Both the position numbers and the translations under genes were made by a program. From Lacticigenium naphthae DSM 19658 (lineage in GTDB: Bacteria > Bacillota > Bacilli > Lactobacillales > Carnobacteriaceae_A), in assembly GCF_000425865.1 (NCBI RefSeq), contig NZ_AUEG01000004.1, positions 104,150 through 168,149 on the forward strand: a stretch of 64,000 bases of DNA, written 5' to 3'. Every line of letters begins with the position of its first letter. The stretch's first letter is position 1. The notes below the pieces were generated by a model that saw only the letters and a list, made by a program, of their open reading frames with translations, ran no database searches and was not told where the DNA came from. Positions 18,603 to 27,118 of this stretch are shown here, piece after piece.

Positions 18603-19049
18603 TTATTGACTTAATTCTTCTTTAACAATAGTATTGACGACTTTACCATCAGCTTTCCCTTTTGTTTTAGGAATAACGGAAGCCATAACTTTTCCCATAT
18701 CTTTCATAGAAGAGGCGCCAGTTTCATTTATGCTCGCTTGAACAAGATTACGAATTTCCTCTTCAGACAGTTGTTCTGGAAGATATTCTTCAACAATTTT
18801 GATTTCAATATCTAATTGTTGAACTAAATCATCTCTTCCAGCATTTCCAAACTCTTCTTTAGAATCCACACGTTGTTTCTTTTCACGTGCTACAACAGCT
18901 AATTCTTCTTCTTCAGATAGTTCGCTTCCTTTTTTGATTTGTTCATTTTGTAAAGAAGCTTTTATCATCCGCAAGACAGAAAGTTTTTGTTTATCTCTAG
19001 CTTTCATGGCTGATTTTAAATCGTCATTAATAATAGTTACTAAACTCAC
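18603..19049 (-). CDS. GatB/YqeY domain protein
   Basis: YqeY-family protein, 148 residues, corresponding to the tRNA-binding tail domain of GatB as a free-standing protein. It has family-typical stretches LKSAMKARDKQKLSVLRMIKA and EYLPEQLSEEEI and ends with the MGKVMASVIPKTKGKADG signature. Its role is unproven; tRNA interaction is inferred from the GatB similarity. I use the GTG at 19049 because AGGTG lies six bases before it; another GTG three codons upstream overlaps that site. It follows rpsU by 25 nt, the common rpsU-yqeY pair. Confidence 0.93.
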   Translation of the reverse strand: MSLVTIINDDLKSAMKARDKQKLSVLRMIKASLQNEQIKKGSELSEEEELAVVAREKKQRVDSKEEFGNAGRDDLVQQLDIEIKIVEEYLPEQLSEEEIRNLVQASINETGASSMKDMGKVMASVIPKTKGKADGKVVNTIVKEELSQ

Positions 19050-19074
19050 ACTTTTCACCTACATTCAAAAAGAA

Positions 19075-19248
19075 TTAATGTTTGCGTTTTCTAGCTTCAA
19101 TTGATTTCTTTTTGCGGCGCACACTTGGTTTTTCATAAAATTCACGTTTGCGGGCTTCTTTCATAGTCCCAGTTTTAGAAACGGAACGTTTAAAGCGACG
19201 AAGAGCATCATCAAGAGATTCATTATCTTTGATAACTGTTTTTGTCAT
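19075..19248 (-). CDS. rpsU: 30S ribosomal protein S21
   Basis: Small basic ribosomal protein bS21 of 57 residues. The sequence begins [20 protein letters not shown] and ends with a lysine/arginine-rich tail ([16 protein letters not shown]), matching the family throughout. The ATG at 19248 has the very strong site GGAGGGAGGG about seven bases upstream. It is followed by yqeY and a shared terminator. Unlike in many bacteria it is not next to dnaG-rpoD, which lie about 11 kb away here. Confidence 0.98.
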   Translation of the reverse strand: MTKTVIKDNESLDDALRRFKRSVSKTGTMKEARKREFYEKPSVRRKKKSIEARKRKH

Positions 19249-19377
19249 ATTTAATTCCCTCCCTCCGTGCTTTTAATGTAACTGTCCTACTTATACTATA
19301 TTTTTGCATAAACAAAACTGTTCTGTTTCATTATAATCTAATTTCGTGGTCTCGTCAATAATGGAAAAGAATTGTTT

Positions 19378-19800
19378 TTATTTTTTCGACTGGCATTTAT
19401 CACAAATTCCAAATAATTCAAATCGATGATCAGTAATTGTACATCCAGGCAGTTGTCCTTCAAAAAAATCGAGTGGGCATATTTCCAGTGCTTTTGTTTC
19501 CCCACAGTTCGTACAAATAAAATGATGATGGTGATGAGACGTGTCACATTTGTATCGGAACAGTTTCTCACCTTTTAATTCAGTTTCTTCTAATAAGTTT
19601 AATTCAACAAATGTGTGCAAATTACGATAAATAGTATCTTGACTTATATTTGGATAAGCTTTTTTTAATTCTGTTTGTACATCTTTAGCAGAAAGAGATT
19701 TACTTTCATTAGAAAATAATTCCAATAACTTTTCTCTCTTTTCAGTTAACTTATACCCATTTTGCTTAAGCCTTTGAATCACATGCTGTTGGACGACCAT
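19378..19800 (-). CDS. zur: Zinc-responsive Fur-family repressor Zur
   Basis: Fur-family metalloregulator, 140 residues. It has an N-terminal winged helix (NGYKLTEKREKLLELF, then the recognition helix region SQDTIYRNLHTF near residues 52-63) and a C-terminal dimerisation and metal domain. The run of histidines before FICTNCGETKALEICPLD resembles Bacillus Zur rather than PerR or Fur. CTNC and CDKC supply the four structural zinc cysteines. It should repress zinc-uptake genes when zinc is sufficient; none of those targets are in this window. Its own promoter lies at 19837-19865, divergent from the PPDK-regulator gene. Confidence 0.88.
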   Translation of the reverse strand: MVVQQHVIQRLKQNGYKLTEKREKLLELFSNESKSLSAKDVQTELKKAYPNISQDTIYRNLHTFVELNLLEETELKGEKLFRYKCDTSHHHHHFICTNCGETKALEICPLDFFEGQLPGCTITDHRFELFGICDKCQSKK

Positions 19801-19836
19801 AAATACCGCTTCCTTCTATGTCTTGAATTGACTCTC

Positions 19837-19865
19837 ATTATAGCTAAGTTTTGTCAATATATCAA
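19837..19865 (-). promoter_or_regulatory. zur promoter
   Basis: The minus strand shows TTGATA (19865..19860), 17 bp, TATAAT (19842..19837), about 37 bases before the zur start codon. Confidence 0.8.
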
Positions 19866-19980
19866 CCACCCCATAACAGCCGAAAGGTTTCAAGATTGCT
19901 TTAAAAATTAAGCTGGATAGTTTTATCTTCTTTCTCATTATAGTGCATTCTTATGTCGGGAGGGAATTTCCTGAATTTAA

Positions 19981-20009
19981 CTGACATTCGTTTCTCTATC
20001 CGTTATACT
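19981..20009 (+). promoter_or_regulatory. Promoter of the PPDK-regulator gene
   Basis: CTGACA (19981-19986), 17-bp spacer, TATACT (20004-20009), with the AAGGAG ribosome site about 25 bases downstream. Confidence 0.78.
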
Positions 20010-20047
20010 GTGAGTAATAAGAGAAAGTCTAAAAAGGAGTGCTTGAA

Positions 20048-20857
20048 ATGTCTTCTCAGCCTATAATCATTTATGTCATCTCTGATTCAGTCGGAGGTAC
20101 AGCTTCTAATCTAGCCCAAGCTGCCCTAGTTCAGTTCCCTGAAATCCAAGCCGACATTAGAAATTTTTCGTTTATTCAAACAGACGAAAAGTTGGTTTCA
20201 GTATTGAATCAGGCAAGGGAAGTCAACGCAATTGTATTGCATACTTTAGTAACGGATAATTTAAACGATATAACTGAAAAATATTGTATAGAGAATGAAT
20301 TGACCTGTTATGATTTAATGAATCCACTTGTGAGTGAACTCTCTAGGCGTTCAAACTTAAAACCAACAAAAAAACCAGGCGCTCTCCACAAAATGGACGA
20401 AACTTATTTTGAGAGAATCAGTTCAATTGAATTTGCAGTTAAATATGATGATGGAAAAGATCCAAAAGGTTTTCTTGAAGCTGACATAGTTATTTTAGGA
20501 GTGTCACGCACATCAAAAACACCTTTGAGCATGTTTTTAGCAAATCAAAATTACAAGGTTGCAAACTTACCTCTTATGCCAGAATCGTCTATTCCGGATG
20601 AAATATGGGAGGTAGATAGCAATAAAATTGTTGGATTGATGAATGATAGAGAAAAACTAGCTTCTATTCGTCGAGAAAGGATGGTTTCTTACGGTTTAAA
20701 TCCTGAAAATACTTATTCTAGCTTAGAAAGAATTGATAGAGAACTGGATTATGCCACTAAGCTGTATAAAAAATTGAATTGTTTAACAATTAATGTTTCA
20801 AGCAAATCTATAGAAGAAACGGCTGCCATCATTATTAATAAATTAAAGAAAAGATAA
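20048..20857 (+). CDS. Pyruvate,phosphate dikinase (or PEP synthase) regulatory protein, YqfL family
   Basis: Bifunctional serine/threonine kinase and Pi-dependent phosphorylase of the DUF299/PDRP family, which inactivates and reactivates pyruvate,phosphate dikinase or PEP synthase by ADP-dependent phosphorylation. It begins IIIYVISDSVGGTASNLAQAA and has the nucleotide-binding P-loop GVSRTSKTPLS (about 151-161). Its 269 residues match the family. The ATG at 20048 has AAGGAG eight bases upstream; a GTG three codons earlier is less likely. The target enzyme gene (ppdK/ppsA) is not in this window; in many relatives this gene lies beside ppdK or in the glyQS-dnaG region. It is transcribed alone from its own promoter and ends at the strong hairpin 20908-20955. 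Confidence 0.94.
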   Translation: MSSQPIIIYVISDSVGGTASNLAQAALVQFPEIQADIRNFSFIQTDEKLVSVLNQAREVNAIVLHTLVTDNLNDITEKYCIENELTCYDLMNPLVSELSRRSNLKPTKKPGALHKMDETYFERISSIEFAVKYDDGKDPKGFLEADIVILGVSRTSKTPLSMFLANQNYKVANLPLMPESSIPDEIWEVDSNKIVGLMNDREKLASIRRERMVSYGLNPENTYSSLERIDRELDYATKLYKKLNCLTINVSSKSIEETAAIIINKLKKR

Positions 20858-20907
20858 TCCACTTAAAAAAAGAAAAACTAGTTCGTTTTGGATTGTGAGA
20901 GTAGGGC

Positions 20908-20955
20908 AAAAAGCAGACCCGACAGCCACTAAAGTGGCTGTCGGGTCTGCTTTTT
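20908..20955. terminator. Perfect 23-bp hairpin, bidirectional terminator
   Basis: Two 23-base arms (20908-20930 and 20933-20955) are exact reverse complements with a 2-base loop. They begin and end with A5/T5, so it can terminate either strand. The arm core is GCAGACCCGACAGCCACT. It follows the PPDK-regulator gene. Confidence 0.9.
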
Positions 20956-21019
20956 GGAGCACGTTTTAGAAAGTAACGTTTGGGAAATGATTAGAGGCTG
21001 GGACTAAAGTCCCAGCCTC
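20956..21019. repeat. Interspersed repeat, copy A, ending in the GAGGCTGGGAC hairpin
   Basis: Positions 20956-20999 match 63635-63678 at 31 of 44 ungapped bases. Both copies then run into a 12-bp hairpin. Here it is 20994-21019, GAGGCTGGGACT/AGTCCCAGCCTC with a 2-base loop. It can also serve as the terminator for the leftward LemA-TPM pair. Confidence 0.75.
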
Positions 21020-21080
21020 GTTTACTCAAATTGGACTAGTTTTTCTATTTATTTTTGCTGATAAGAGTCACTGAAGTAGG

Positions 21081-21905
21081 TTAAAAACCTCTACCAGCTC
21101 CACCCCCACCAGAGCGACCGCCACCACCAAAACTACCTCCACCGGAGCCACCAAAACCGCCGCCAGATCCAAAACCACCGAATCCGCCACCGCGATGTCC
21201 TCCATAGTAGTAAGGGCCTCTTCTTCTTCTAGAACCAGGACCGCCCCCGCCACCTCCAAAGAAACTACTTAACATAAAAATGATCACTATGACGATAAAT
21301 AAGAATGGAGCAGATGTCCCGTCGTCGGAATCTGATTGTTGCGGTTCAACAGCATATCCCGAAAAAATGGTTTCGTGATCATATCCATATTCATCATTGA
21401 CTTCAATTGCCACATCCGTAAAGATGTTTTTTAATCCCTCATCATAATTATCTTCAGAAAGAAGATTTAAATGTCGGTCTAAAATCCTTCCAGCACCGGC
21501 ATCCGTAATAGCACCCTCTAATCCGTACCCTACTTCTATTTTGATTTCTCTTTCAGTTTCAGATAAAAGAATTAAAATGCCGTTATCATAGTCTGTGTTT
21601 CCGATTTCCCACTCTTCAAAAAGATTCACTGCATACTCTTCAGGAGTGACTTCCCCGATTGATTCCACTACCGCTACAACTACTTGTGGTTGTTCTTGCG
21701 TATCTTCGTAGTGACGATTGACACTTAGAATAAATTCCTCTGTATCTGCGCTTAATACATTCGTTTCATCGTATACATAAAACTCTTCAGTAGACGAAGG
21801 ATATTCTGGTTCGACTGCCTGAACTGTTTCTAAAGGAAAACCAAAAGTGATCTTTAACAAAAGTAATGAAAAGAAAAGGGCCATTGGTATCTTCTTTTTA
21901 TGCAT
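21081..21905 (-). CDS. TPM domain (YgcG-like) membrane-anchored protein with Gly-rich tail
   Basis: 274-residue exported protein with an N-terminal signal peptide (MHKKKIPMALFFSLLLLKITFG) and a TPM_phosphatase/YgcG domain outside the membrane (about residues 40-165, with family stretches YDNGILILLSETEREIKIEVGYGLEG and ITDAGAGRILD). A second membrane segment (APFLFIVIVIIFMLSS) is followed by a C-terminal tail of Gly, Arg, Ser and Tyr (GGGGGGPGSRRRRG... GAGRGF). The family is associated with membrane maintenance or photosystem repair elsewhere, but its bacterial function is not defined. It follows a LemA gene by 26 nt, a pairing common across bacteria. Confidence 0.9.
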   Translation of the reverse strand: MHKKKIPMALFFSLLLLKITFGFPLETVQAVEPEYPSSTEEFYVYDETNVLSADTEEFILSVNRHYEDTQEQPQVVVAVVESIGEVTPEEYAVNLFEEWEIGNTDYDNGILILLSETEREIKIEVGYGLEGAITDAGAGRILDRHLNLLSEDNYDEGLKNIFTDVAIEVNDEYGYDHETIFSGYAVEPQQSDSDDGTSAPFLFIVIVIIFMLSSFFGGGGGGPGSRRRRGPYYYGGHRGGGFGGFGSGGGFGGSGGGSFGGGGRSGGGGAGRGF

Positions 21906-21931
21906 ATTGTCTTGGCCTCCTCATTTTTTAT

Positions 21932-22498
21932 CTATTCAAAATCAACTTCGGGTGCGATATCTGCTCCTTCAACAGCTTCAAAGAAAGGTTTTTGATCGAA
22001 TCCAAATAATCCTGCCATGACATTTCCTGGGAAACGTCTCACGCGATTATTGTATTGTTGAACTGTATCATTAAAACGCTGACGTTCAACTGATATCCTG
22101 TTTTCTGTGCCCGCTAATTCATCCATTAAAGCAGTCACATTATCATTTGAAGTAAGCTCAGGATAGTTTTCCACAACAACTAGTAAACGTGATAAAGCAG
22201 AACCCATTTCGTTGTTCGCTTCGACTTCTTCTTCAAGACTTCCGGCAGAACTTAACTGTGCACGTGCATCAGCAATAGCTCCGAACACTTCTTGCTCTTG
22301 GTCCATTGCTCCCTGTACGGAATTGACCAAATTTGGAATCAAGTCGTTTCTTCGTTGCAACACTGTCTCGACTTGAGCCCAAGCAGCTTCAACTTTATTC
22401 TCTTCTTCAACTAAGTTGTTATATGAACTGATTAAAGGAATCGCCAGAATAATTACTGCCCCAACAATTCCCAGTAAGATCTTTATGCTTTTGCTCAT
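21932..22498 (-). CDS. LemA family protein
   Basis: 188-residue membrane-anchored helical protein of the LemA family. An N-terminal membrane helix (ILLGIVGAVIILAIPLISSYN) is followed by long helices with the family stretches EEENKVEAAWAQVETVLQRRNDLIPNLV and RRFPGNVMAGLFGFDQKPFFEA. The start ATG at 22498 follows AAGGAAGAG; the in-frame ATG 18 codons upstream has no ribosome site. The molecular function is not established; it is genetically paired here, as elsewhere, with the TPM protein. Confidence in the family is high. Confidence 0.94.
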   Translation of the reverse strand: MSKSIKILLGIVGAVIILAIPLISSYNNLVEEENKVEAAWAQVETVLQRRNDLIPNLVNSVQGAMDQEQEVFGAIADARAQLSSAGSLEEEVEANNEMGSALSRLLVVVENYPELTSNDNVTALMDELAGTENRISVERQRFNDTVQQYNNRVRRFPGNVMAGLFGFDQKPFFEAVEGADIAPEVDFE

Positions 22499-22599
22499 AA
22501 TTCTCTTCCTTTCGTTTATGAAATCGGTTTGTATATATTTATTAAGCTTCATTTGTTAAAAAAATGCAAGTCAAAAGACAACGCAATGGAGAATAAATC

Positions 22600-22638
22600 A
22601 AAGAAGCAGCTTAAATCAGAGTTCAACTGCTCTTCTTT
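22600..22638 (-). terminator. Possible terminator of the aspS-nfo transcript
   Basis: AAAGAAGCAG pairs with CTGC-TCTTCTTT (22600-22609 with 22627-22638) across a 17-base loop. The T-tract on the minus strand is interrupted, and the stem overlaps the nfo stop codon. Confidence 0.45.
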
Positions 22639-23543
22639 TATATAAATGGTTTACCTTCTAAAATGTCTTCAAGTAGAGTAGGATTAAACTCTTGTTTTCT
22701 CAGCATTGCGATTTCATGTCCATAGGGAGCTTTTTTATTCTTTTTGTCTTCTCCAACATAAGGCGTTTCTAAAATTTTTGGTAATCTTTCCAATTTTGGA
22801 TGGTGCACCACATAATTTAGTGCCTCAAAGCCGATATGTCCAAACCCAATATTGGCGTGGCGATCTTTGTGAGCTCCAATTGGATTTTTAGAATCATTTA
22901 CGTGGATTACCTTCAATTTATCTAACCCAATAATGCGATCAAAATCTTCTAAAATTTTATCAAAGTTATTTTTCACATCATAACCGGCATCATGAATATG
23001 GCAAGTATCTAAAGTAACGGATATTTTATCCTGGAACTCAATCTTTTCAATGATTTGGGCTAATTCTTCAAAAGTACGTCCAATTTCAGTTCCTTTACCA
23101 GCCATCGTTTCCAATGCTATCTGAACCGTTTGATCTTCTGTAATAGCCTCATTTAACCCTTTAGCAATTTGATCAATAGCTAAATCGGCCCCGGCACTTA
23201 CATGAGCACCAGGATGTACCGTCATTTGTTTTGCCCTCAAAGCTTCAGCACGCATTATTTCATCGCGCATGAACTGGACAGCAAAAGCATAATTTTCTTT
23301 TTTAATCGTGTTGCCTAAATTAATAATGTAAGGCGCATGTACAACAATATCAGACAGATTATTTTCAGTCATGAATTGTGTTCCACTTTCGATTGCCATT
23401 TCTGATATATCTTTCCGCCTTGTATTTTGAGGGGCCCCTGAATAAATCATAAATGTAGAAGAATTATAAGTGACTGCTTCTTTAGCAGCACCCAGCAACA
23501 TCTCTTTTCCTTTCATTGAAACATGCGATCCAATTAAAACCAT
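22638..23543 (-). CDS. nfo: Deoxyribonuclease IV (endonuclease IV, AP endonuclease)
   Basis: Zinc-dependent apurinic/apyrimidinic endonuclease of base-excision repair with a TIM-barrel fold. Its 301 residues are standard. The three family signatures are present: [28 protein letters not shown] and [27 protein letters not shown], which together carry most of the Zn ligands, plus HPGAHVSAG. It lies 7 nt after aspS on the same strand, so it is probably cotranscribed with the hisS-aspS operon. Confidence 0.97.
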   Translation of the reverse strand: MVLIGSHVSMKGKEMLLGAAKEAVTYNSSTFMIYSGAPQNTRRKDISEMAIESGTQFMTENNLSDIVVHAPYIINLGNTIKKENYAFAVQFMRDEIMRAEALRAKQMTVHPGAHVSAGADLAIDQIAKGLNEAITEDQTVQIALETMAGKGTEIGRTFEELAQIIEKIEFQDKISVTLDTCHIHDAGYDVKNNFDKILEDFDRIIGLDKLKVIHVNDSKNPIGAHKDRHANIGFGHIGFEALNYVVHHPKLERLPKILETPYVGEDKKNKKAPYGHEIAMLRKQEFNPTLLEDILEGKPFI

Positions 23544-23550
23544 AATTTAA

Positions 23551-25332
23551 TTACTCCTTATTTTTTTTTGCCAACTGTGTTTGAATATGCAGTTCTGCTA
23601 ATTGAGCTGCACTAACTGAACTAGGAGCTTCCGTTAAAGGATCGACGGCCTTGCTGTTTTTAGGGAAGGCTATGACTTCACGAATATTTTCTTCTTTAGC
23701 AAGTATCATCACTAAACGATCCAACCCAAAAGCGATCCCCCCATGTGGTGGAAAACCGTAGTCTAATGCATCGAGTAGGAATCCAAATTGTTTTTCAGAC
23801 TCTTCTTTAGTAAAGCCTAAAATAGCAAACATTTTTTCTTGCAGTTCCCGATTATGAATACGTAATGATCCTCCACCGATTTCATAACCATTTAGAACGA
23901 TATCGTATGCATTTGCATAAACTTCCTCCGGATGATCATCCAACTTTTGTAAATCTTCTTGATTAGGCATGGTAAAAGGATGGTGTGCTGAAGTATATCT
24001 GCCTTCTTCTTCACTGTATTCAAGCAGAGGCCAATTCACTATCCAAACAAACGCCAATTCGTCTTCATTGTATAATCTTAATTCTTTTCCTAAACGAACG
24101 CGAAGAGCACCTAGAGTAGCGTATGCGACGGTCTCTTTATCCGCAACAAACAATAGTAAATCACCCGGTTCTGCGCCCATTTCAGTGACCATCTTATCTT
24201 CTAAATCAGTTCCGCTAAAGAATTTAGCTATAGGGCCAGTTAGCCCCTCTTCAGTCACTTTCATCCACGCTAATCCTTTTGCACCATATATAGAAGCAAA
24301 TTCAGTCAGTTCATCAATATTTTTACGCGAATACTGATTTGCTGCTCCTTTAACTGTTAACCCTTTTACAACATTGCCAGCTTTAACTGTCGAGCTAAAC
24401 ACTTTAAAATCAGAGGTTTCAACAATGCTACTGACATCTTTTAATTCCATTGCAAAACGAATATCCGGTTTATCACTACCAAATCGTTCCATAGCCTCAT
24501 CGTAAGTCAGTTGGGGCAACGGCAAGGATACTTTTTTCCCTTTTGTTTCCTCTACTACGTGTAAAATCATTTCTTCCATAATTTCTCTAATTTCATCAGC
24601 TTCCATGAAACTTGTTTCAATATCAACTTGAGTAAACTCAGGTTGTCTATCTCCACGTAAATCTTCATCTCTAAAGCAGCGGACAATTTGATAATAACGA
24701 TCGAATCCAGCACCCATTAGTAATTGTTTGAAGAGCTGAGGAGATTGGGGCAATGCATAGAATTTACCTGCCTGAACTCTAGAAGGTACAAGATAATCGC
24801 GCGCCCCTTCGGGAGTTGACTTTGTCAAATAAGGGGTTTCAACATCTAAAAAACCTTTTTCGTCTAGATAATTACGGATAGCTTTTGTTGTCTGATTTCG
24901 CAATATTAAGTTTTTCGCCATTTCAGGACGTCTCAAATCTAAATAACGGTGTTTTAAACGCAACTCGTCTGAAACCGTGATATTGTCCTCGATATAAAAT
25001 GGAGGTAGTTTAGATTTATTCAACACTTCAATGTGCTGTGCGATGACCTCGACTTTCCCTGTAACCATATTTGGATTGATTGCGCCGACCTCGCGAGCTT
25101 GAACAATACCTTTTACTTCGATAACATATTCTGAACGGACAGAATCAGCGATTTCTAAAACTTCTTTTGAAAGATCACCGTTTGCTACAACTTGAATGAT
25201 TCCTTCACGGTCTCTCAAATCCAAAAAAATCATTCCACCTAAATCACGTCTTTTTTGGACCCAACCTTTTAATATAACTTCCTTATCAATATCTGATTCA
25301 TTTACCAAACCACAATAATTCGATCTTTTCAC
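23551..25332 (-). CDS. aspS: Aspartyl-tRNA synthetase
   Basis: Class IIb aminoacyl-tRNA synthetase of the bacterial type (593 residues). It has an N-terminal OB anticodon-binding domain ([26 protein letters not shown]), a catalytic core with motif 2 [20 protein letters not shown] (about residues 217-236), a GAD insertion in the middle, and motif 3 [12 protein letters not shown] near the C-terminus. It follows hisS by 20 nt and shares its T-box leader, so both are probably induced together. Whether it charges only tRNA-Asp or also tRNA-Asn cannot be settled here. Confidence 0.98.
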   Translation of the reverse strand: MKRSNYCGLVNESDIDKEVILKGWVQKRRDLGGMIFLDLRDREGIIQVVANGDLSKEVLEIADSVRSEYVIEVKGIVQAREVGAINPNMVTGKVEVIAQHIEVLNKSKLPPFYIEDNITVSDELRLKHRYLDLRRPEMAKNLILRNQTTKAIRNYLDEKGFLDVETPYLTKSTPEGARDYLVPSRVQAGKFYALPQSPQLFKQLLMGAGFDRYYQIVRCFRDEDLRGDRQPEFTQVDIETSFMEADEIREIMEEMILHVVEETKGKKVSLPLPQLTYDEAMERFGSDKPDIRFAMELKDVSSIVETSDFKVFSSTVKAGNVVKGLTVKGAANQYSRKNIDELTEFASIYGAKGLAWMKVTEEGLTGPIAKFFSGTDLEDKMVTEMGAEPGDLLLFVADKETVAYATLGALRVRLGKELRLYNEDELAFVWIVNWPLLEYSEEEGRYTSAHHPFTMPNQEDLQKLDDHPEEVYANAYDIVLNGYEIGGGSLRIHNRELQEKMFAILGFTKEESEKQFGFLLDALDYGFPPHGGIAFGLDRLVMILAKEENIREVIAFPKNSKAVDPLTEAPSSVSAAQLAELHIQTQLAKKNKE

Positions 25333-25352
25333 TTTAATACCCCTTTTTTTGA

Positions 25353-26645
25353 TTAATCGGATGTTAATAGATTAAATATATTTTTAAATGAAGGAGAGTA
25401 TATTTCATCTAAAGAAATAGACTGTTCTCCACCAGTTTTCATGTTTTTGATACGTGCCTTCTTTTCAGCTAGTTCTGATGACCCAATAGTAATGACTAGT
25501 CTCGCGTTTGACTTATCTGCTGTTTTGAATTGTGCTTTCGGTTTTCTGAACAAGAAATCACGTTCGGCATTCAAATCATTTGCTCTTAAAGCCTCAACAA
25601 TTTTTAGAGTTTCTAAGTTTGTTTCTTCTCCAATCCCCACTACATAAACATCGAGAACTTTCTCACTTGGAATGGTGATTTCTTCTTTTTTCATTATAAG
25701 CAGTAATCGTTCAAGACCAAATGCAAATCCAAATCCAGGTGTTTCTGGTCCACCCATTTCTTCTACTAGGCCATCATATCGACCACCCGCGCATATGGTC
25801 GTATTGGATCCAAAATTCTTTGAAGTTGTAAGGATCTCAAAAATCGTATCACTATAATAATCTAAACCACGTACCATAGTTGTGTCTATTTCATACGGAA
25901 TATTGAGTGCTTCTAGCATCTTTTGTACTTCTGAAAAATGTCTTTTTGAATCTTCACTCAAATAATTGAGAATACTTGGCGCGTTTTTCACAATTTCTTT
26001 GTCTATTTTATCTTTACTATCTAGCACTCGCAAGGGATTTTTATACAATCGGATTTGGGAGTCTTTACTTAATTCTTCTTTGAATGGTTCAAGATACTCT
26101 ATTAAAGCCTGCCGATAGACTACTCGAGCTTGACTGTCTCCTAACGAATTTACCAATAGTTTTAATTCTTTGAGCCCCAAAGAATTAAATAGCTTAAATG
26201 CCAAAGCAATTGTTTCAACATCAGTTGCTGGGTTTTTACTTCCAAAAACTTCTACACCTAACTGATGAAACTGTCGCATTCTACCACTTTGAGGACGTTC
26301 GTAGCGAAACATTGGTCCCTTATAAAATAACTTGACAGGTTTAATTATTTCTGGAGCATATAGCTTGTTTTCTACATAAGCTCGGACAACTGAAGCCGTT
26401 CCTTCCGGTCTTAATGCGAGATGACGATTTCCCTTATCTCGAAAATCATACATTTCTTTCGAAACAATATCACTTGATTCTCCTACACCTCTAGAAAACA
26501 AATCGAACGATTCAAATAGTGGGGTACGAATTTCTTTAAATCCATATTTAGCCAGTTCTTTTTTTGCAACAGTTTCTATATAGTCCCATCCAGCAATTTC
26601 GGAAGGTAAAATATCAGCTGTTCCTTTAGGTTTTTGATAGTTCAT
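25353..26645 (-). CDS. hisS: Histidyl-tRNA synthetase
   Basis: Class IIa synthetase, 430 residues. It starts with [16 protein letters not shown], motif 1 follows, motif 2 is [20 protein letters not shown] (about residues 112-131), and the histidine-specific stretch is [12 protein letters not shown] near residue 258. The C-terminal anticodon domain is present. The ATG at 26645 has GGAGCGATGA upstream. First gene of the hisS-aspS operon, preceded by a T-box leader. Confidence 0.98.
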   Translation of the reverse strand: MNYQKPKGTADILPSEIAGWDYIETVAKKELAKYGFKEIRTPLFESFDLFSRGVGESSDIVSKEMYDFRDKGNRHLALRPEGTASVVRAYVENKLYAPEIIKPVKLFYKGPMFRYERPQSGRMRQFHQLGVEVFGSKNPATDVETIALAFKLFNSLGLKELKLLVNSLGDSQARVVYRQALIEYLEPFKEELSKDSQIRLYKNPLRVLDSKDKIDKEIVKNAPSILNYLSEDSKRHFSEVQKMLEALNIPYEIDTTMVRGLDYYSDTIFEILTTSKNFGSNTTICAGGRYDGLVEEMGGPETPGFGFAFGLERLLLIMKKEEITIPSEKVLDVYVVGIGEETNLETLKIVEALRANDLNAERDFLFRKPKAQFKTADKSNARLVITIGSSELAEKKARIKNMKTGGEQSISLDEIYSPSFKNIFNLLTSD

Positions 26646-26668
26646 TGATCATCGCTCCTTCATTTACT

Positions 26669-26704
26669 CAAAAAAAATAGCCCTATTCTTGATTGAATAA
26701 GGAC
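26669..26704 (-). terminator. T-box terminator of hisS-aspS
   Basis: The stem CCTTATTC/GAATAGGG (26695-26702 with 26680-26688, one bulge) is followed by eight or more T on the minus strand. Confidence 0.85.
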
Positions 26705-26888
26705 GTCAGTTCAAAAGTTTACGTGGTACCACCTTTTTTTAGAGAAATAGATTCTCCCTTAAGCATAACGCGCTTGTGCGTGACAAATTGTCAATCCTCC
26801 TGAGTGTCTTTCAAGTATAGTCAAGAAATTTCTTTCAGCCAAGGAAATTTTCTCTTTACGTGCCTAATAACTTTACTCTTCTCCATCA
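26669..26888 (-). promoter_or_regulatory. T-box riboswitch of hisS-aspS with overlapping Asp/His specifier
   Basis: The minus strand carries the T-box signature AGGTGGTACCACGT (26734..26721) and a downstream terminator. In the region where the specifier loop is expected the RNA reads AAAGACACTCAGG. GAC (26808..26806) is an Asp codon and CAC (26806..26804) a His codon, sharing one C. That fits the two synthetases it controls. Which codon is read is not decided by the sequence, and the stem I fold is by eye. Confidence 0.88.
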
Positions 26889-26894
26889 ATGGAT

Positions 26895-26922
26895 GATATA
26901 TAGTTTTAATTAAAGATTACAA
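26895..26922 (-). promoter_or_regulatory. hisS-aspS promoter
   Basis: TTGTAA (26922..26917), 16 bp, TATATC (26900..26895) on the minus strand, immediately upstream of the T-box leader. Confidence 0.6.
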
Positions 26923-27007
26923 GAGTTTAGAGGAAATGTCAAACCTTCTTATTTTTAAGAAACAGAGAAATAAAGAGTGAATAGTTAGGTTTTTAAATGA
27001 TTTAATA

Positions 27008-27037
27008 TTGCTAAATCGTTTGGTCCCTTGGTATAAT
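27008..27037 (+). promoter_or_regulatory. Promoter of the amidase gene
   Basis: TTGCTA (27008-27013), 18 bp, TATAAT (27032-27037) on the plus strand, about 80 bases before the start codon. The -10 is perfect and the -35 moderate. Confidence 0.6.
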
Positions 27038-27118
27038 AAACGAAACGCTTACTATACATATAAAATTGAATAAAAATAAATCTAATTCTTTCGTAAAATA
27101 GATTGGAGTGACTTAAAA

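Noticed and set aside
21068..21259. Alternative frame in the TPM gene encoding a Val/Ala/Glu-rich protein
   Set aside because: It is a shifted reading of the Gly-codon-rich tail (GGN repeats) of the TPM protein.
21081..21260. GGT/GGA repeats as a microsatellite or CRISPR-like array
   Set aside because: They encode the Gly-rich tail of the TPM protein; there are no regular spacers.
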